This document shows positions 45,510 through 55,755 of a stretch of 64,000 nt of DNA, piece after piece (within the stretch, counting starts at the first letter, position 1; each line of letters begins with the position of its first letter). The stretch comes from Enterobacteriaceae bacterium RIT693. GTDB taxonomy: Bacteria > Pseudomonadota > Gammaproteobacteria > Enterobacterales > Enterobacteriaceae. The stretch is from positions 124,001 through 188,000 of the forward strand of contig WJYK01000007.1 of the NCBI GenBank assembly GCA_009668225.1. The letters run 5' to 3'. The position numbers and the translations under genes are program-made. The notes under the pieces are model-generated. The model was not told the origin of the DNA, made no database searches, and worked only from the letters and a program-made list of their open reading frames with translations.

Positions 45510-46895
45510 ATGTCGACACTGAATTCCCCTTCAATTTTTACCGTTTCTCGCCTGAATCAGACGGTGCGTTTGCTGCTGGAGCAGGAGATGGGGCAGGTCT
45601 GGATCAGCGGTGAAATCTCCAACTTCAGCCAGCCCTCTTCGGGCCACTGGTACTTCACGCTAAAAGACGACACCGCCCAGGTTCGCTGCGCGATGTTCCG
45701 CAACAGCAATCGCCGTGTGACCTTCCGCCCGCAGCACGGGCAGCAAGTGTTAGTGCGCGCTAACATCACCCTTTACGAACCACGCGGCGACTATCAGATT
45801 ATTGTCGAAAGCATGCAGCCCGCCGGTGAAGGGCTGTTGCAGCAGCAGTACGAGCAGCTCAAGCAGAAGCTGAGCGCTGAAGGGCTTTTCGACCAGCTGC
45901 ATAAGCAGGCCCTGCCCGCTCCGGCTCGCCAGGTCGGCGTCATCACCTCTAAAACCGGCGCGGCCCTGCACGACGTTTTGCACGTATTACAGCGTCGCGA
46001 TCCGTCCCTGCCGGTCATTATTTATCCGACTGCCGTTCAGGGCGCAGACGCCCCGCTGCAAATCGTGCGCGCCATCGAGCTTGCTAACCTGCGTAACGAA
46101 TGTGACGTGCTTATTGTCGGGCGCGGCGGCGGCTCGCTGGAAGATCTGTGGAGCTTTAACGATGAGCGGGTTGCGCGGGCAATTTTCGCAAGCAAGATCC
46201 CGGTCGTTAGCGCCGTAGGGCATGAAACTGACCTCACGATCGCCGATTTTGTCGCTGATTTACGTGCGCCAACGCCTTCCGCCGCGGCGGAAATCGTCAG
46301 CCGTAATCAGCTCGAATTACTGCGCCAAATCCAGTCCCAGCAGCAGCGTATGGAAATGGCGATGGACTATTACCTCGCCCAGCGCTCGCGGCGGTTTACC
46401 CAGCTGCACCATCGCCTGCAGCAGCAGCATCCTCAGCTACGTTTAGCTCGCCAGCAAACCACGCTTGAACGCCTGCGCCAGCGCCTGAACGTGGCCATCG
46501 ATGGAAAAATGCGCCGGGCGACCCAGCAGCAGCTACGCCTTAGCCAGCGCCTTAACCAGCAGCAGCCTCAGCCCCGCATTCACCGCGCCCAGTCTCGCTT
46601 ACAGCAGCTGGAATACCGCCTGTCGCAGTTAGTAAGCGCTCAGCTCAGCCAGACGAAACAGCGCTTCGGCACCGCGCTCGCCCAGCTGGAAGCCGTGAGC
46701 CCGCTGGCGACGCTCGCGCGCGGCTACAGCGTGACGACCGCCGAAGACGGCAAAGTGCTGAAGAAAACCAAACAGGTGAAGTCCGGGGATACGCTGACCA
46801 CGCGCCTGGATGACGGCTGGGTTGAAAGTCAGGTGACGGACATTAAACCGGTGAAAGCGCCGCGTAAGCGCAAGCCAGCGGCGAAAGACGAATAA
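45510..46895 (+). CDS. xseA: XseA, exodeoxyribonuclease VII large subunit
   Basis: The catalytic subunit of ExoVII, which degrades single-stranded DNA from both ends. 461 residues: an N-terminal OB-fold (residues about 10-105: [30 protein letters not shown]), the catalytic domain with [33 protein letters not shown] and [31 protein letters not shown], and a long Gln/Arg-rich coiled coil (about 290-400) that binds XseB. The ATG at 45510 gives a family-like start; ribosome site weak. It is divergent from guaB, as in E. coli. Confidence 0.97.
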   Translation: MSTLNSPSIFTVSRLNQTVRLLLEQEMGQVWISGEISNFSQPSSGHWYFTLKDDTAQVRCAMFRNSNRRVTFRPQHGQQVLVRANITLYEPRGDYQIIVESMQPAGEGLLQQQYEQLKQKLSAEGLFDQLHKQALPAPARQVGVITSKTGAALHDVLHVLQRRDPSLPVIIYPTAVQGADAPLQIVRAIELANLRNECDVLIVGRGGGSLEDLWSFNDERVARAIFASKIPVVSAVGHETDLTIADFVADLRAPTPSAAAEIVSRNQLELLRQIQSQQQRMEMAMDYYLAQRSRRFTQLHHRLQQQHPQLRLARQQTTLERLRQRLNVAIDGKMRRATQQQLRLSQRLNQQQPQPRIHRAQSRLQQLEYRLSQLVSAQLSQTKQRFGTALAQLEAVSPLATLARGYSVTTAEDGKVLKKTKQVKSGDTLTTRLDDGWVESQVTDIKPVKAPRKRKPAAKDE

Positions 46896-46900
46896 GCCGT

Positions 46901-47122
46901 TCAGAGCGCGGTGGGAATAAATTCCACGCGCTTTTTAGAAATCAGCCCGTGGCCGTTCTGGCAGAAATAATCCACCGCCCCACACGCCTTCAGCACCTGC
47001 AACGGTTTATGGCAGTCCGGGCAGAGCGCCTCCAGACGGAAGTCTTTGCCGCAGGTATCGCAGCGCGCGCCGCCGTCCGTTTGTCTCAGTTCGTTTCTAC
47101 ACTCGGGGCAATTAAGCATCAT
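46901..47122 (-). CDS. yfgJ: YfgJ, zinc-ribbon protein
   Basis: 73 residues with four Cys pairs or Cys/His pairs (CPECRNEL, CDTCGKDF, CPDCHKPL, then CGAVDYFCQNGHG), two stacked zinc ribbons. It matches E. coli YfgJ (71), a rubredoxin-like protein of unknown function. It converges on xseA with only 5 bases between stops. In E. coli yfgJ lies next to der; here three extra genes separate them. Confidence 0.93.
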   Translation of the reverse strand: MMLNCPECRNELRQTDGGARCDTCGKDFRLEALCPDCHKPLQVLKACGAVDYFCQNGHGLISKKRVEFIPTAL

Positions 47123-47380
47123 CCTTCCCTCCCGCTAAGTCATTAATGGGCCCCATTATATACCCATAACGTTAAGATGGATTCACTTCGCTATTGTGCA
47201 AAAGGCTGGCAAGTTTAGCGCATTAATGCACCGTTTTTGCCCAACCTGTTCCCTCGCTGATGAGCGCTTGTATCCAGACTGGTATCCCAGACGGCGCTGC
47301 GGCTGAACCTTCAATTTTTTGAAGTCATTGGCATGATAATTGAATCACTCCCTTTACGTGGGCAATCGGGGAGGATTTTC

Positions 47381-48829
47381 ATGTTTGATGAGCTGTTAGA
47401 TAAAGATGCCACTGCGCTTGCCGCACTGATTCGCTGTGGCGAGGTTTCAGCCCGTGAAGTGACTCAGGCAGCCATCGATCGCCAGCAGGCGCGTGAGCCC
47501 TTAATTCAGGCGTTTTGTACCCCGACGCCGGAACTCGCTCTGGCTCAGGCGAAAGCCGTCGATGCCAGGCGTGCCAGCGGGCAACCATTAGGTGCTCTGG
47601 CGGGCGTTCCCCTGGCGGTGAAAGACCTGATTTGTACCGCCGGGGTGAAAACCACCTCCGGCTCTGCCGCCTACCAGGACTTTGTGCCGGCAGAGGATGA
47701 CATCGCCGTAGAACGCCTGCTGGCTGCGGATGCCATCCTGCTGGGTAAAACCACCGCTCCCGAATTTGGCTACAGCGGCGTGGGGCACAATCCTCTGTTT
47801 CCTTCCCCGCGTAACCCCTGGGATCTGAGCAAAACGCCCGGCGGCTCCAGCGCGGGTTCAGGTGCAGCGCTCGCTGCCCGAATGTGCCCGATTGCGCTAG
47901 GCAGTGACGGCGGTGGCTCTGTGCGCATTCCGGCCGCCCACTGCGGCGTCTATGGCCTGAAAGCTTCTATGGGGCGTGTGCCACTTTGGCCCGGCTGCCG
48001 CGACGAACGTTATCCGGGCGTTTCCAGCTGGGAGTCTTTGGAGCACATTGGGCCGATGACCCGCACCGTGAGGGATGCAGCGCTGATGATGTCGCTGCTG
48101 GCCGGCCCGGATATGCGCGACCGCCACTCTATTCCCAGTTCTGACGTTGACTGGCTGGCCTCGTTAGATAAGCCCCTGAGCGGCCTGCGGATCGCCTTTA
48201 GCGCCGATTTTGGTTACGTCGCCGTGGACAGCGAAGTTCGCCGGGTAACGACGGAAGCGGCGTACCGTTTCGCGCGTGAGCTGGGCGCTGAGCTGGAAGA
48301 GGTTGACCCCGGTATCGCCGATGAAGTCTCAACGTTTGCCGCTCTGGTTGCCTTTGAAAGCGATCTGACCGGCATGCGAAAAATGCAGGCCGAACTGGGG
48401 CCGCGAATGTCGCCGCACCTGAGCGCCATGCTGCAGCACGAGTGGCGGGCCGAAACGTTCACCGACGCGAATACCCAGCGTAAAAAAATCTGCAATCAGC
48501 TTTGGCGTTTTATGCAGCGCTATGACCTGCTGCTTTCCCCAACGCTTGCCGTGCCGCCTTTTCCGCTCCACATGCAGGGCCCGGAGATCATCGACGGGCG
48601 CATGGTGAGAAGCGACCACTGGCTGTCGTTCTGCTTCCCGTTCAACTTTACCGGCCAGCCGGCTGCTTCGGCGCCTGCAGGCTTTACCGCTGACGGCCTG
48701 CCCGTCGGGCTGCAAATCGTGGGTCGTCACCTGGACGATGGCCTGGTGCTCGCGGCAAGCGCCGCTTTTGAGCGCATTCAACCATGGAATCACATCTATC
48801 CTGCTTCACTCGGAGTTGTCCATGAATAA
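47381..48829 (+). CDS. Amidase-signature family amidohydrolase
   Basis: A 482-residue amidase with the Ser-Ser-Lys triad: Lys in GVPLAVKDLICTAG, the cis-Ser in KTPGGSSAGSGAALAARM, and the nucleophile Ser in GSDGGGSVRIPAAHCGVYGLK. Relatives hydrolyse amides, 1-carboxybiuret (AtzE) or, with an extra C-terminal domain, allophanate (AtzF); that extra domain is absent. A GGGGAGGA ribosome site lies 6 bases before ATG 47381. It is the first gene of a three-gene operon with an NCS1 permease and a biuret-hydrolase-like enzyme, the block inserted between yfgJ and der. Confidence 0.9.
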   Translation: MFDELLDKDATALAALIRCGEVSAREVTQAAIDRQQAREPLIQAFCTPTPELALAQAKAVDARRASGQPLGALAGVPLAVKDLICTAGVKTTSGSAAYQDFVPAEDDIAVERLLAADAILLGKTTAPEFGYSGVGHNPLFPSPRNPWDLSKTPGGSSAGSGAALAARMCPIALGSDGGGSVRIPAAHCGVYGLKASMGRVPLWPGCRDERYPGVSSWESLEHIGPMTRTVRDAALMMSLLAGPDMRDRHSIPSSDVDWLASLDKPLSGLRIAFSADFGYVAVDSEVRRVTTEAAYRFARELGAELEEVDPGIADEVSTFAALVAFESDLTGMRKMQAELGPRMSPHLSAMLQHEWRAETFTDANTQRKKICNQLWRFMQRYDLLLSPTLAVPPFPLHMQGPEIIDGRMVRSDHWLSFCFPFNFTGQPAASAPAGFTADGLPVGLQIVGRHLDDGLVLAASAAFERIQPWNHIYPASLGVVHE

Positions 48830-50132
48830 GAAATCGTCCCCTGCCCTGGAGCAGGAATTTGAGCACGAGCCCGTGCCGCTTAGCCATCGCCACTCTACGG
48901 GCTCCGTCTCGGCAGTGTGGTTTGGTTTCCCGATGATCCTTACCAATGCGCTGTTTGGCGGCATCATCACCTGGTCTCTCGGCTTCTGGCCGGCCATTAT
49001 TGCCATTCTTCTGGGCAACCTGGTGCTGTTTGCCTACGTGGGTTCCCTCAGCTGGTTTGCCGGGCAGACGGGCATGAACTTCGCCTTACAGGCAAAACGA
49101 ACCTTCGGCACCAAAGGCTACATTTTGGTTTCTGGTTTTCTTTCCACCGTGGTGATTGGCTGGTACGCCTTCCAGACCGGCCTTACCGGCACGGTGATTA
49201 ACCAGACCTTCGGCTGGAACGCGCTGGCGGTAACGGCGTTCGCCATCGTACTCTACACCGGCGTGACGTTCCTGGGCGTTCGTGCGCTGTCGATTCTGGG
49301 CATGGTTGCGGCCCCGCTGTTTGTGGTGCTTGGCCTGGTAGCACTTTGGCTGATTAGCCAGCAGCATGATTTCAGCGCTGTCGTTCAGTGGCGCGGCAGC
49401 CCCGCCGCTGTGGGCACCATGAGCATGGGTACTGCCGTTACCATGGTGGTGGCGGGCTTTGCTGATTCAGGCACCATGACCGCCGACTTCACTCGTTGGT
49501 CAAAAAACGGTAAATCCGCCGTGATTGCCGCTTTCTCGGCATTCCCCGTCGCCAACGTCATTTCTTATCTTTTTGGCGTGGTTATCGTGGCGGTGGGCGC
49601 GGCCGTCGACCCGGCGACCAACGGCGGGAACTTCCTGCCGATCCTGATGGGGCACGGCGCTCTGCTGTCGGCTATCGCCTGCCTGTTCGTTTTTATCAAC
49701 CTCGGCTCCGTCTGTACGCACTGCCTGTACAACGGTGCCGTGGGCTACAGCCATCTGTTCCACAGCAAAATGCGGCTCTGGACGCTTATTCTGGGCGTTG
49801 CGGGCGGCGCGCTGGCGTTAGCGGGCGTGTGGTCTTACTTCCTTGAATGGCTGAGTTTGCTCGGCATTGTCGTGCCGCCGTTTGGCGCCGTGATGATCGT
49901 CGATTTGATTTTTATGGCCAAAATTAGCGAAAACCGTAAAACAAGCCGCATGCGTGGCAGCGCCTTTGCGGCCTGGGCTATCGGCAGCCTTTGCGCAGTG
50001 GTCGCTCACCTGCTGTTCCCACAGTTTGGCGAAGCGGTCATTGGCCTGGTCACCGCCGCAATCAGCTACACCCTGATAATGAAAATTAAAAATGAAGCCC
50101 CGGCGAGCATCATGGAGGGAAAAAATGCCTGA
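48822..50132 (+). CDS. NCS1-family nucleobase/allantoin-type permease (CodB-like)
   Basis: A 436-residue transporter with about twelve helices, of the NCS1 family (CodB cytosine, PucI allantoin, hydantoin Mhp1). The blocks [44 protein letters not shown] and [41 protein letters not shown] are typical. It would import a purine-, pyrimidine- or ureide-derived nitrogen source. ATG 48822 overlaps the amidase stop by 8 bases and has CGGAG 6 bases upstream; a frame opens at 48738 but lies inside the amidase gene. Confidence 0.92.
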   Translation: MNKKSSPALEQEFEHEPVPLSHRHSTGSVSAVWFGFPMILTNALFGGIITWSLGFWPAIIAILLGNLVLFAYVGSLSWFAGQTGMNFALQAKRTFGTKGYILVSGFLSTVVIGWYAFQTGLTGTVINQTFGWNALAVTAFAIVLYTGVTFLGVRALSILGMVAAPLFVVLGLVALWLISQQHDFSAVVQWRGSPAAVGTMSMGTAVTMVVAGFADSGTMTADFTRWSKNGKSAVIAAFSAFPVANVISYLFGVVIVAVGAAVDPATNGGNFLPILMGHGALLSAIACLFVFINLGSVCTHCLYNGAVGYSHLFHSKMRLWTLILGVAGGALALAGVWSYFLEWLSLLGIVVPPFGAVMIVDLIFMAKISENRKTSRMRGSAFAAWAIGSLCAVVAHLLFPQFGEAVIGLVTAAISYTLIMKIKNEAPASIMEGKNA

Positions 50133-50832
50133 TTACACCGTTAACTCGACGCCTTATACCTGGCCCTTTGACGGCCACTACGGCGCCCACGACACCGCGC
50201 TGATCGTCATCGATATGCAGACCGATTTTTGCGGCAAAGGGGGTTACGTCGACAGTATGGGCTATGACATTGCGCTCACGCGGGCGCCGATAAAACCGCT
50301 CCAGCAGGTACTGGCCCGCCTGCGCGAGCTGGGCTTCCCGATTATTCATACCCGCGAGGGGCATCGCCCTGATTTAAGCGATTTGCCGGCGAATAAGCAC
50401 TGGCGTTCAAAACGTATGCACGCAGAAATCGGCGCGGCGGGCCCGTGTGGCCGCATTCTGGTGCGCGGGGAGCCTGGCTGGGAAATTATTCCGGAACTGG
50501 CCCCGCTTGAAGGGGAAGTGATTATTGATAAGCCTGGCAAAGGGTCGTTTTACGCCACCGATCTGGAACTGATTCTGCGCAGCCGGGGGATCCGCAACCT
50601 GATACTGAGCGGCATTACGACGGATGTTTGCGTGCATACCACGCTGCGTGAAGCCAACGACAGAGGTTTTGAATGTCTGGTACTGACCGATTGCTGTGCG
50701 GCCACGGAACGGAAACACCACGAAGCGGCGTTAAGCATGATTCATATGCAGGGCGGGATTTTTGGCGCAGTGGCAAGTTCAGAGACTTTACTGGAGGGGC
50801 TTGCCAGCAAAACATCCGCGCTGGCAGTTTAA
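50125..50832 (+). CDS. Isochorismatase-fold amidohydrolase, biuret-hydrolase-like
   Basis: 235 residues of the cysteine-hydrolase family with the triad Asp30 (VIDMQTDFC), Lys136 ([11 protein letters not shown]) and Cys169 ([26 protein letters not shown]). The spacings (106 and 139 residues) and the preceding block [22 protein letters not shown] match biuret amidohydrolase (BiuH), which gives allophanate and ammonia, better than nicotinamidase or ureidoacrylate hydrolase. ATG 50125 follows GGAGGG and overlaps the permease end by 8 bases. With the permease and amidase it probably forms a ureide-nitrogen scavenging operon. Confidence 0.82.
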   Translation: MPDYTVNSTPYTWPFDGHYGAHDTALIVIDMQTDFCGKGGYVDSMGYDIALTRAPIKPLQQVLARLRELGFPIIHTREGHRPDLSDLPANKHWRSKRMHAEIGAAGPCGRILVRGEPGWEIIPELAPLEGEVIIDKPGKGSFYATDLELILRSRGIRNLILSGITTDVCVHTTLREANDRGFECLVLTDCCAATERKHHEAALSMIHMQGGIFGAVASSETLLEGLASKTSALAV

Positions 50833-50847
50833 CCTTTAAACCAATGC

Positions 50848-50868
50848 GCTCCCCTTCTGGTGGGGAGC
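50848..50868. terminator. Hairpin between biuret-type operon and der
   Basis: GCTCCCC and GGGGAGC, a 7-bp stem with a 7-base loop, between convergent genes. No T tract follows either arm; probable shared 3'-end hairpin. Confidence 0.55.
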
Positions 50869-50889
50869 TCATCGGCTATCAATCAGGGC

Positions 50890-52395
50890 TTACTTGCCCT
50901 TTTTGATGTGCTTAATCAGACGCTTACGTTTACGCATCTGGTTTGGCGTCAGGGTGTTGCGTTTCCCGGCGAACGGGTTATCCCCTTCTTTGAACTGAAT
51001 ACGGATTGGCGTACCCATGACGTCCAGCGATTTGCGGAAGTAGTTCATCAGATAGCGCTTGTAGGAGTCCGGCAGGTCTTTCACCTGGTTGCCGTGAATC
51101 ACCACGATTGGCGGGTTATAACCACCGGCGTGAGCGTATTTGAGCTTAACGCGACGACCGCGAACCAGAGGCGGCTGATGGTCTTCTGCCGCCATATTCA
51201 TGATGCGGGTCAGCAGCGCGGTGCTTACGCGGCGCGTGGAGCTGTCGTAAGCTTCACGAACGGACTCGAACAGGTTACCTACGCCGCTGCCGTGCAGGGC
51301 AGAGATGAAGTGCACGCGGGCGAAGTCGATAAAGCCCAGACGATAGTCCAGCGTCTCTTTCACCTGCTCGCGGACTTCATTGCTCAGGCCATCCCATTTG
51401 TTGACCACGATAACCAGTGAGCGCCCACTATTCAGGATGAAGCCCAGCAGCGACAGATCCTGATCGGAAATGCCTTCACGGGCATCAATAACCAGCAGCA
51501 CCACGTTCGCGTCTTCAATTGCCTGCAGGGTTTTGATTACCGAGAATTTTTCTACCGTATCGGTAATTTTCCCGCGCTTACGTACGCCCGCGGTATCAAT
51601 CAGCACGAATTCACGCTCATCGCGCTCCATCGGGATGTAGATACTGTCGCGAGTGGTGCCCGGCATGTCGTAAACGACCACGCGTTCTTCGCCGAGAATG
51701 CGGTTAGTTAGCGTGGACTTACCTACGTTAGGGCGACCGACGATAGCGAGCTTAATCGGCAGGTCCTGAGGGTTGAAGGCTTCTTCTTCCTCTTCTTCCT
51801 CGAACTCTTCGTCGTCGGAAACAATGCCGTTTTTGGCGTTAAACGCGGCCCAGTAGGCTTCGTCTTCGTCGATTTCTTCCGGCTGTTCACGCGGGTCGAC
51901 GTCGTCCATCCACGGCACCAGAACGTGCTCCAGCAGGCTGGTCACGCCGCGGCCATGGGAAGCGGCAATTGGGTGAATTTCGCCGAGGCCCAGGGAATAG
52001 AAGTCGATAACCGCCTGGTCAGGGTCAAGACCATCGGTCTTGTTCGCCACCAGGAAAGTCGGCTTCTGACGAGAACGCAGGTGCTGAGCGATAGCTTCAT
52101 CGGCAGGCATCAGGCCCGCGCGCGCATCCACCATGAACAGCACAACATCCGCCTCTTCAATCGCCAGCAGCGACTGTTCGGCCATACGCGTTTCCACACC
52201 GTCTTCGGTGCCGTCGATACCGCCGGTATCAATGCAGATAAACTCCCGGCCTTCGACTTCCGCACGACCGTACTTGCGATCGCGAGTCAGCCCCGGAAAA
52301 TCCGCAACCAGCGCATCGCGGGTACGCGTTAAGCGGTTAAACAGGGTCGATTTACCGACGTTAGGGCGCCCAACAAGCGCGACCACAGGTACCAT
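50890..52395 (-). CDS. der: Der (EngA), ribosome-assembly GTPase
   Basis: An essential GTPase for 50S subunit maturation with two GTPase domains in tandem. From ATG 52395 ([16 protein letters not shown]) it has 501 residues. G1 motifs are [14 protein letters not shown] and [15 protein letters not shown]3 DTGGID and DTAGVR, G4 NKTDG and NKWDG; the C-terminal KH-like domain ends [11 protein letters not shown]. The linker between the two G domains is unusually acidic ([14 protein letters not shown]), as in E. coli. It lies downstream of bamB on the same strand, with a terminator-like hairpin between. Confidence 0.97.
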   Translation of the reverse strand: MVPVVALVGRPNVGKSTLFNRLTRTRDALVADFPGLTRDRKYGRAEVEGREFICIDTGGIDGTEDGVETRMAEQSLLAIEEADVVLFMVDARAGLMPADEAIAQHLRSRQKPTFLVANKTDGLDPDQAVIDFYSLGLGEIHPIAASHGRGVTSLLEHVLVPWMDDVDPREQPEEIDEDEAYWAAFNAKNGIVSDDEEFEEEEEEEAFNPQDLPIKLAIVGRPNVGKSTLTNRILGEERVVVYDMPGTTRDSIYIPMERDEREFVLIDTAGVRKRGKITDTVEKFSVIKTLQAIEDANVVLLVIDAREGISDQDLSLLGFILNSGRSLVIVVNKWDGLSNEVREQVKETLDYRLGFIDFARVHFISALHGSGVGNLFESVREAYDSSTRRVSTALLTRIMNMAAEDHQPPLVRGRRVKLKYAHAGGYNPPIVVIHGNQVKDLPDSYKRYLMNYFRKSLDVMGTPIRIQFKEGDNPFAGKRNTLTPNQMRKRKRLIKHIKKGK

Positions 52396-52463
52396 TATAA
52401 AAGCCTCATTACTCAAATTTATTAGTAAAACAGCGTCAATTTTCGGCTGTTTTTAAAAAGCCA

Positions 52464-52492
52464 AAACGGCTCCCGAACTAAGGGAACCGTTT
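52464..52492 (-). terminator. Partial terminator between bamB and der
   Basis: AAACGG-TCCC and GGGA-CCGTTT arms with one unpaired base each side. On the minus strand the hairpin is followed by TGGCTTTTT. It may reduce transcription from bamB into der rather than end it. Confidence 0.6.
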
Positions 52493-52517
52493 CAAACGTG
52501 ACGATTATCCGACAAGT

Positions 52518-53699
52518 TTAGCGTTTGATGGCGTACAGCGTGCCGTCTTTTGCCTGGATAAGCAGTTTGTCGCTGGCAACCACTGGCGTCGTCTGGAAGC
52601 CGGAGCTGTCCACTTTCTGCTGGGCAACAAAGCGCCCGTCATCATTGTTGATCCAGTGCATGTAGCCTTCGCTGTCGCCAACGACCAGGTAGCCATTGTA
52701 CAGCACTGGCGCGGTCAGGTTGCGGTGCAGCAGATCGCTTTGCGTCCACAGCGTTACGCCGCCGTCTACGTTCAACGCCACAACGCGGTCGTTCTGATCC
52801 ACCAGGTAAATACGGTTCCCGTCCACGATGAAGTCGTTCACCGAGCCCATCTCACGTTTCCACATGATCTGGCCGGAACGCAGATCCAGCGCCGTCAGGT
52901 TGCCGTTATACGCCAGGGCGTAAACCACGCCATTGACGATAACCGGCGTGGTGTCCACGTCGCTCAGGCGGTCGATTTCTGTCGCACCTGTCGCCTGGGA
53001 GATACGCTGCTGCCAGATAAGCTGTCCCTGCTGCATCAACACTGCGCTTACGCGGCCGTTATCACCGCCAACGATAGCGGCACCAAAGGCGGTTGCCGGA
53101 GCCGATTCACCGCGCAGGGACAGCGCTGGCATATCGAGGTTTACGCTCCATTTTACCGCGCCGTCGGCTTCGTTCAGCGCCTGCAGCATACCGTTACTGG
53201 TATGAATCAGCACAACACCATCGCTCACAACCGGACGGGAAAGCGCTTCACCCGCAACTTTTGCCTGCCAGGCAATGCTGCCGTCAGAGGTATTCAGCGC
53301 AAACACTTTCGCTTTCTCACTGCCCACATAAACATGGGAACCCTCAACGGTCAGCCCACCTGACAGCAGAGCAGGAATATTGCTGGAGAAGAAGCCGGTT
53401 TTCTCAGAGAGATCGACTTTCCACTCTTCTTTACCGTCATCCGCATTCACGGCTTTTACGGTACCACGGCGGTCAGCAGCATAGATGGTGCTGCCCTGCC
53501 ATGCAGGATGCAGGTTAGAGTAGAAATCACCGATTCCATCACCGACAGAAGTGCTCCAGGCTTTCTCCGGAGTGAACTGGTTTTCCACCGTTGGCAGCGG
53601 AGACATTTTAACCACATCTTCTTCGCCGCTGAACAGTGAACAGCCGCTGAGCAGCGTCAAAGAGAGCAGCCCTGGTACAAATAGTTTACGCAATTGCAT
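52518..53699 (-). CDS. bamB: BamB, outer-membrane protein assembly lipoprotein
   Basis: A lipoprotein of the BAM complex that binds BamA and helps fold beta-barrel proteins into the outer membrane. The 393-residue product has a lipobox signal peptide (LLSLTLLSGCSLFSG, Cys20 acylated) and an eight-bladed propeller of PQQ-like repeats (GTVKAVNADDGKEEWKVDL, KVFALNTSDGSIAWQAKV, GYMHWINNDDGRFVAQQKV). It lies 10 bases downstream of yfgM and is part of the hisS-yfgM-bamB-der cluster. Confidence 0.97.
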   Translation of the reverse strand: MQLRKLFVPGLLSLTLLSGCSLFSGEEDVVKMSPLPTVENQFTPEKAWSTSVGDGIGDFYSNLHPAWQGSTIYAADRRGTVKAVNADDGKEEWKVDLSEKTGFFSSNIPALLSGGLTVEGSHVYVGSEKAKVFALNTSDGSIAWQAKVAGEALSRPVVSDGVVLIHTSNGMLQALNEADGAVKWSVNLDMPALSLRGESAPATAFGAAIVGGDNGRVSAVLMQQGQLIWQQRISQATGATEIDRLSDVDTTPVIVNGVVYALAYNGNLTALDLRSGQIMWKREMGSVNDFIVDGNRIYLVDQNDRVVALNVDGGVTLWTQSDLLHRNLTAPVLYNGYLVVGDSEGYMHWINNDDGRFVAQQKVDSSGFQTTPVVASDKLLIQAKDGTLYAIKR

Positions 53700-53709
53700 C
53701 GGGTCCCTC

Positions 53710-54330
53710 TTAGCTGGACAAATTATTGATTTTCATCTGCATCATTTCACGCAGCGCCGGAGAAGCATTGGTCTGGGAACCTTTGCTCCACGCATCACGG
53801 GCGCCTTGCTTATCCCCTTTGCTGAGCAGCGCTTCGCCGCGCAGGTCAGCAATAATTGCCGCCCAACCTTCGCCTTTAATGCCATCAAGCGTTTTCAGCG
53901 CCACGTCAGCTTGTTTTTGCTGGATCTGGACGCGCGCCAGACGCAGGTTAATCAGCGCCTGCATGTTTTCGTCTTTGGTGCTGCTGAGGCCGGTTTGCAG
54001 CTGGGTGGCCGCTTTACCTAAATCGTTTTTATCAACGAACTGCTGCGCCAGCTCCAGCGCCGCCAGTGCGCCGTAGGTGTTTTTGTTGTCGGCAGCGAAT
54101 TTCTCTACCGCTTCCAGCGTCTGCGGCTGGTCAGCTTTGACCGCGCTGGTGACGTTCTGGTAAGCCAGAGAGGCTTCACGCATGGAGTCGTCCTGATGGC
54201 CATTCCAGTAACGCCAGCCCACCAGAGCGCCGATACCCAGCACAACCCCGACTACCAACGCTTTGCCGTTTTCTGCAAAGAAGCGCTTTACTGCTTCCAT
54301 CTGATCGTTTTCGTTCTCGTAAACTTCCAC
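53710..54330 (-). CDS. yfgM: YfgM, inner-membrane TPR protein of the Sec/PpiD site
   Basis: YfgM is an inner-membrane ancillary protein at the SecYEG translocon with PpiD and acts in periplasmic chaperone networks. Starting at GTG 54330 (encoding MEVYENENDQME), it has 206 residues, exactly the E. coli length. One membrane helix (about 24-42: ALVVGVVLGIGALVGWRYW) precedes periplasmic TPR-like helices (YGALAALELAQQFVDKNDLGKAATQLQTG). AAGGA lies 5 bases upstream of the GTG; the longer frame to 54351 adds a poor N-terminus. Between hisS and bamB, same strand. Confidence 0.93.
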   Translation of the reverse strand: MEVYENENDQMEAVKRFFAENGKALVVGVVLGIGALVGWRYWNGHQDDSMREASLAYQNVTSAVKADQPQTLEAVEKFAADNKNTYGALAALELAQQFVDKNDLGKAATQLQTGLSSTKDENMQALINLRLARVQIQQKQADVALKTLDGIKGEGWAAIIADLRGEALLSKGDKQGARDAWSKGSQTNASPALREMMQMKINNLSS

Positions 54331-54365
54331 GCAGTCCTTCTCCTTAACCAATTATCACCGGGTGA

Positions 54366-55640
54366 TTAACCCAGTAACGCCTGCAGATGGGCGGCAGCGT
54401 CGGCTTGCGCCACGTTTTGTTGCTCACCTGTGCGTAAATCCTTAACCACGACTTCGCCTTTAGCGACTTCGTCTTCACCCAGTACGAGTGCAACGCGAGC
54501 GCCCCACTTGTCGGCACGGGCGAACTGCTTCTTGAAGTTACCGCCGCCATAGTTAGTCATTAACTTCAGCGCCGGAACCTGGTCACGCAGTTTTTCAGCC
54601 AGCAGCATCGCCGCGCCCTGAGTTCCCTGACCGGAAGAGATCAGGTACATATCGACAACGGATTCTGCTTTAAATTCCGGATTAATCGCCTGTACCAGTA
54701 AAACAAGGCGCTCAAGGCCCATAGCAAAACCAACGGCCGGCGCGGCACGCCCACCAAGTTGCTCTACCAGACCATCGTAGCGACCACCGGCACAAACGGT
54801 TCCCTGCGAGCCGAGGCTGTTGGTAACCCATTCGAATACGGTGCGGTTGTAGTAGTCCAGGCCGCGCACCAGACGCTGGTTAACGGTGTAGCTGATACCG
54901 GCGGCGTCCAGGTACTGGCACAGGCCAGCAAAGTGTTCGCGGGACACTTCGTCGAGGTAATCACCAAGCTGAGGCGCATCGTTCAGCAGAGTCTGAACAT
55001 CCTGATTTTTAGAGTCCAGCACGCGCAGCGGGTTGCTGTACATGCGGCGTTGGCAGTCTTCGTCCAGCTTCTCTTTGTGCTGCTCAAGGAAAGCAACCAG
55101 CGCATCGCGGTAGTTCGCGCGAGCTTCAAGAGAACCGATGGAGTTCAGCTCAAGGCTGACGTGCTGGTCGATACCCAGCGCACGCCACCAGCGAGCGGTC
55201 AGCATGATAAGCTCGGCGTCGATGTCAGGGCCGTTCAGGCCAAAGACTTCCACACCCAGCTGGTTAAACTGGCGGTAACGCCCTTTCTGAGGACGCTCGT
55301 GGCGGAACATCGGCCCGATGTACCACAAGCGCTGTTCCTGATTGTACAGAAGACCATGTTCGATACCGGCACGCACGCAGCCCGCGGTGCCTTCAGGACG
55401 CAGAGTCAGGCTGTCGCCGTTGCGATCCTCAAAGGTATACATCTCTTTTTCAACCACGTCGGTCACTTCGCCGATAGCGCGTTTGAATAACGGGGTCTGC
55501 TCTACAATCGGCAAACGGATTTCGCTGTAACCGTAGCTCGCGAGCACCTGTTTAAGAATGCCTTCAATACGCTGCCAGATGGCGGTTTCGCCCGGCAGGT
55601 AATCGTTCATGCCGCGAATGGCTTGAATGTTTTTTGCCAC
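54366..55640 (-). CDS. hisS: HisS, histidyl-tRNA synthetase
   Basis: A class II synthetase charging tRNA-His. From GTG 55640 ([18 protein letters not shown]) it has 424 residues, as in E. coli, which also uses GTG. Motif 1 is in the region [38 protein letters not shown], motif 2 [20 protein letters not shown], and the HisA/HisB motifs are [16 protein letters not shown] and [12 protein letters not shown]; the C-terminal anticodon-binding domain begins near residue 330. A GTG start with a weak ribosome site may limit its expression. Upstream, toward ispG, two hairpins occupy 55669-55745. Confidence 0.97.
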   Translation of the reverse strand: MAKNIQAIRGMNDYLPGETAIWQRIEGILKQVLASYGYSEIRLPIVEQTPLFKRAIGEVTDVVEKEMYTFEDRNGDSLTLRPEGTAGCVRAGIEHGLLYNQEQRLWYIGPMFRHERPQKGRYRQFNQLGVEVFGLNGPDIDAELIMLTARWWRALGIDQHVSLELNSIGSLEARANYRDALVAFLEQHKEKLDEDCQRRMYSNPLRVLDSKNQDVQTLLNDAPQLGDYLDEVSREHFAGLCQYLDAAGISYTVNQRLVRGLDYYNRTVFEWVTNSLGSQGTVCAGGRYDGLVEQLGGRAAPAVGFAMGLERLVLLVQAINPEFKAESVVDMYLISSGQGTQGAAMLLAEKLRDQVPALKLMTNYGGGNFKKQFARADKWGARVALVLGEDEVAKGEVVVKDLRTGEQQNVAQADAAAHLQALLG

Positions 55641-55668
55641 GTTTTTTCTCTGCTTTATATACAAAAAA

Positions 55669-55745
55669 TGAACCCGAAATCAGGCCATTCACTCAGGTAA
55701 ACGGCCGTGCGGGTTCAATCATACACGGGAAGCCTTGTGCTTCCC
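55669..55745 (-). promoter_or_regulatory. Two hairpins in the ispG-hisS spacer
   Basis: TGAACCCG (55669-55676) pairs with CGGGTTCA (55710-55717), and GGGAAGC (55727-55733) pairs with GCTTCCC (55739-55745; loop CTTGT). Both lie in the 115-base spacer between the ispG stop and hisS start. No T tract follows, so they may affect mRNA processing or hisS translation rather than termination. Confidence 0.45.
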
Positions 55746-55755
55746 ATGCTTCGCA

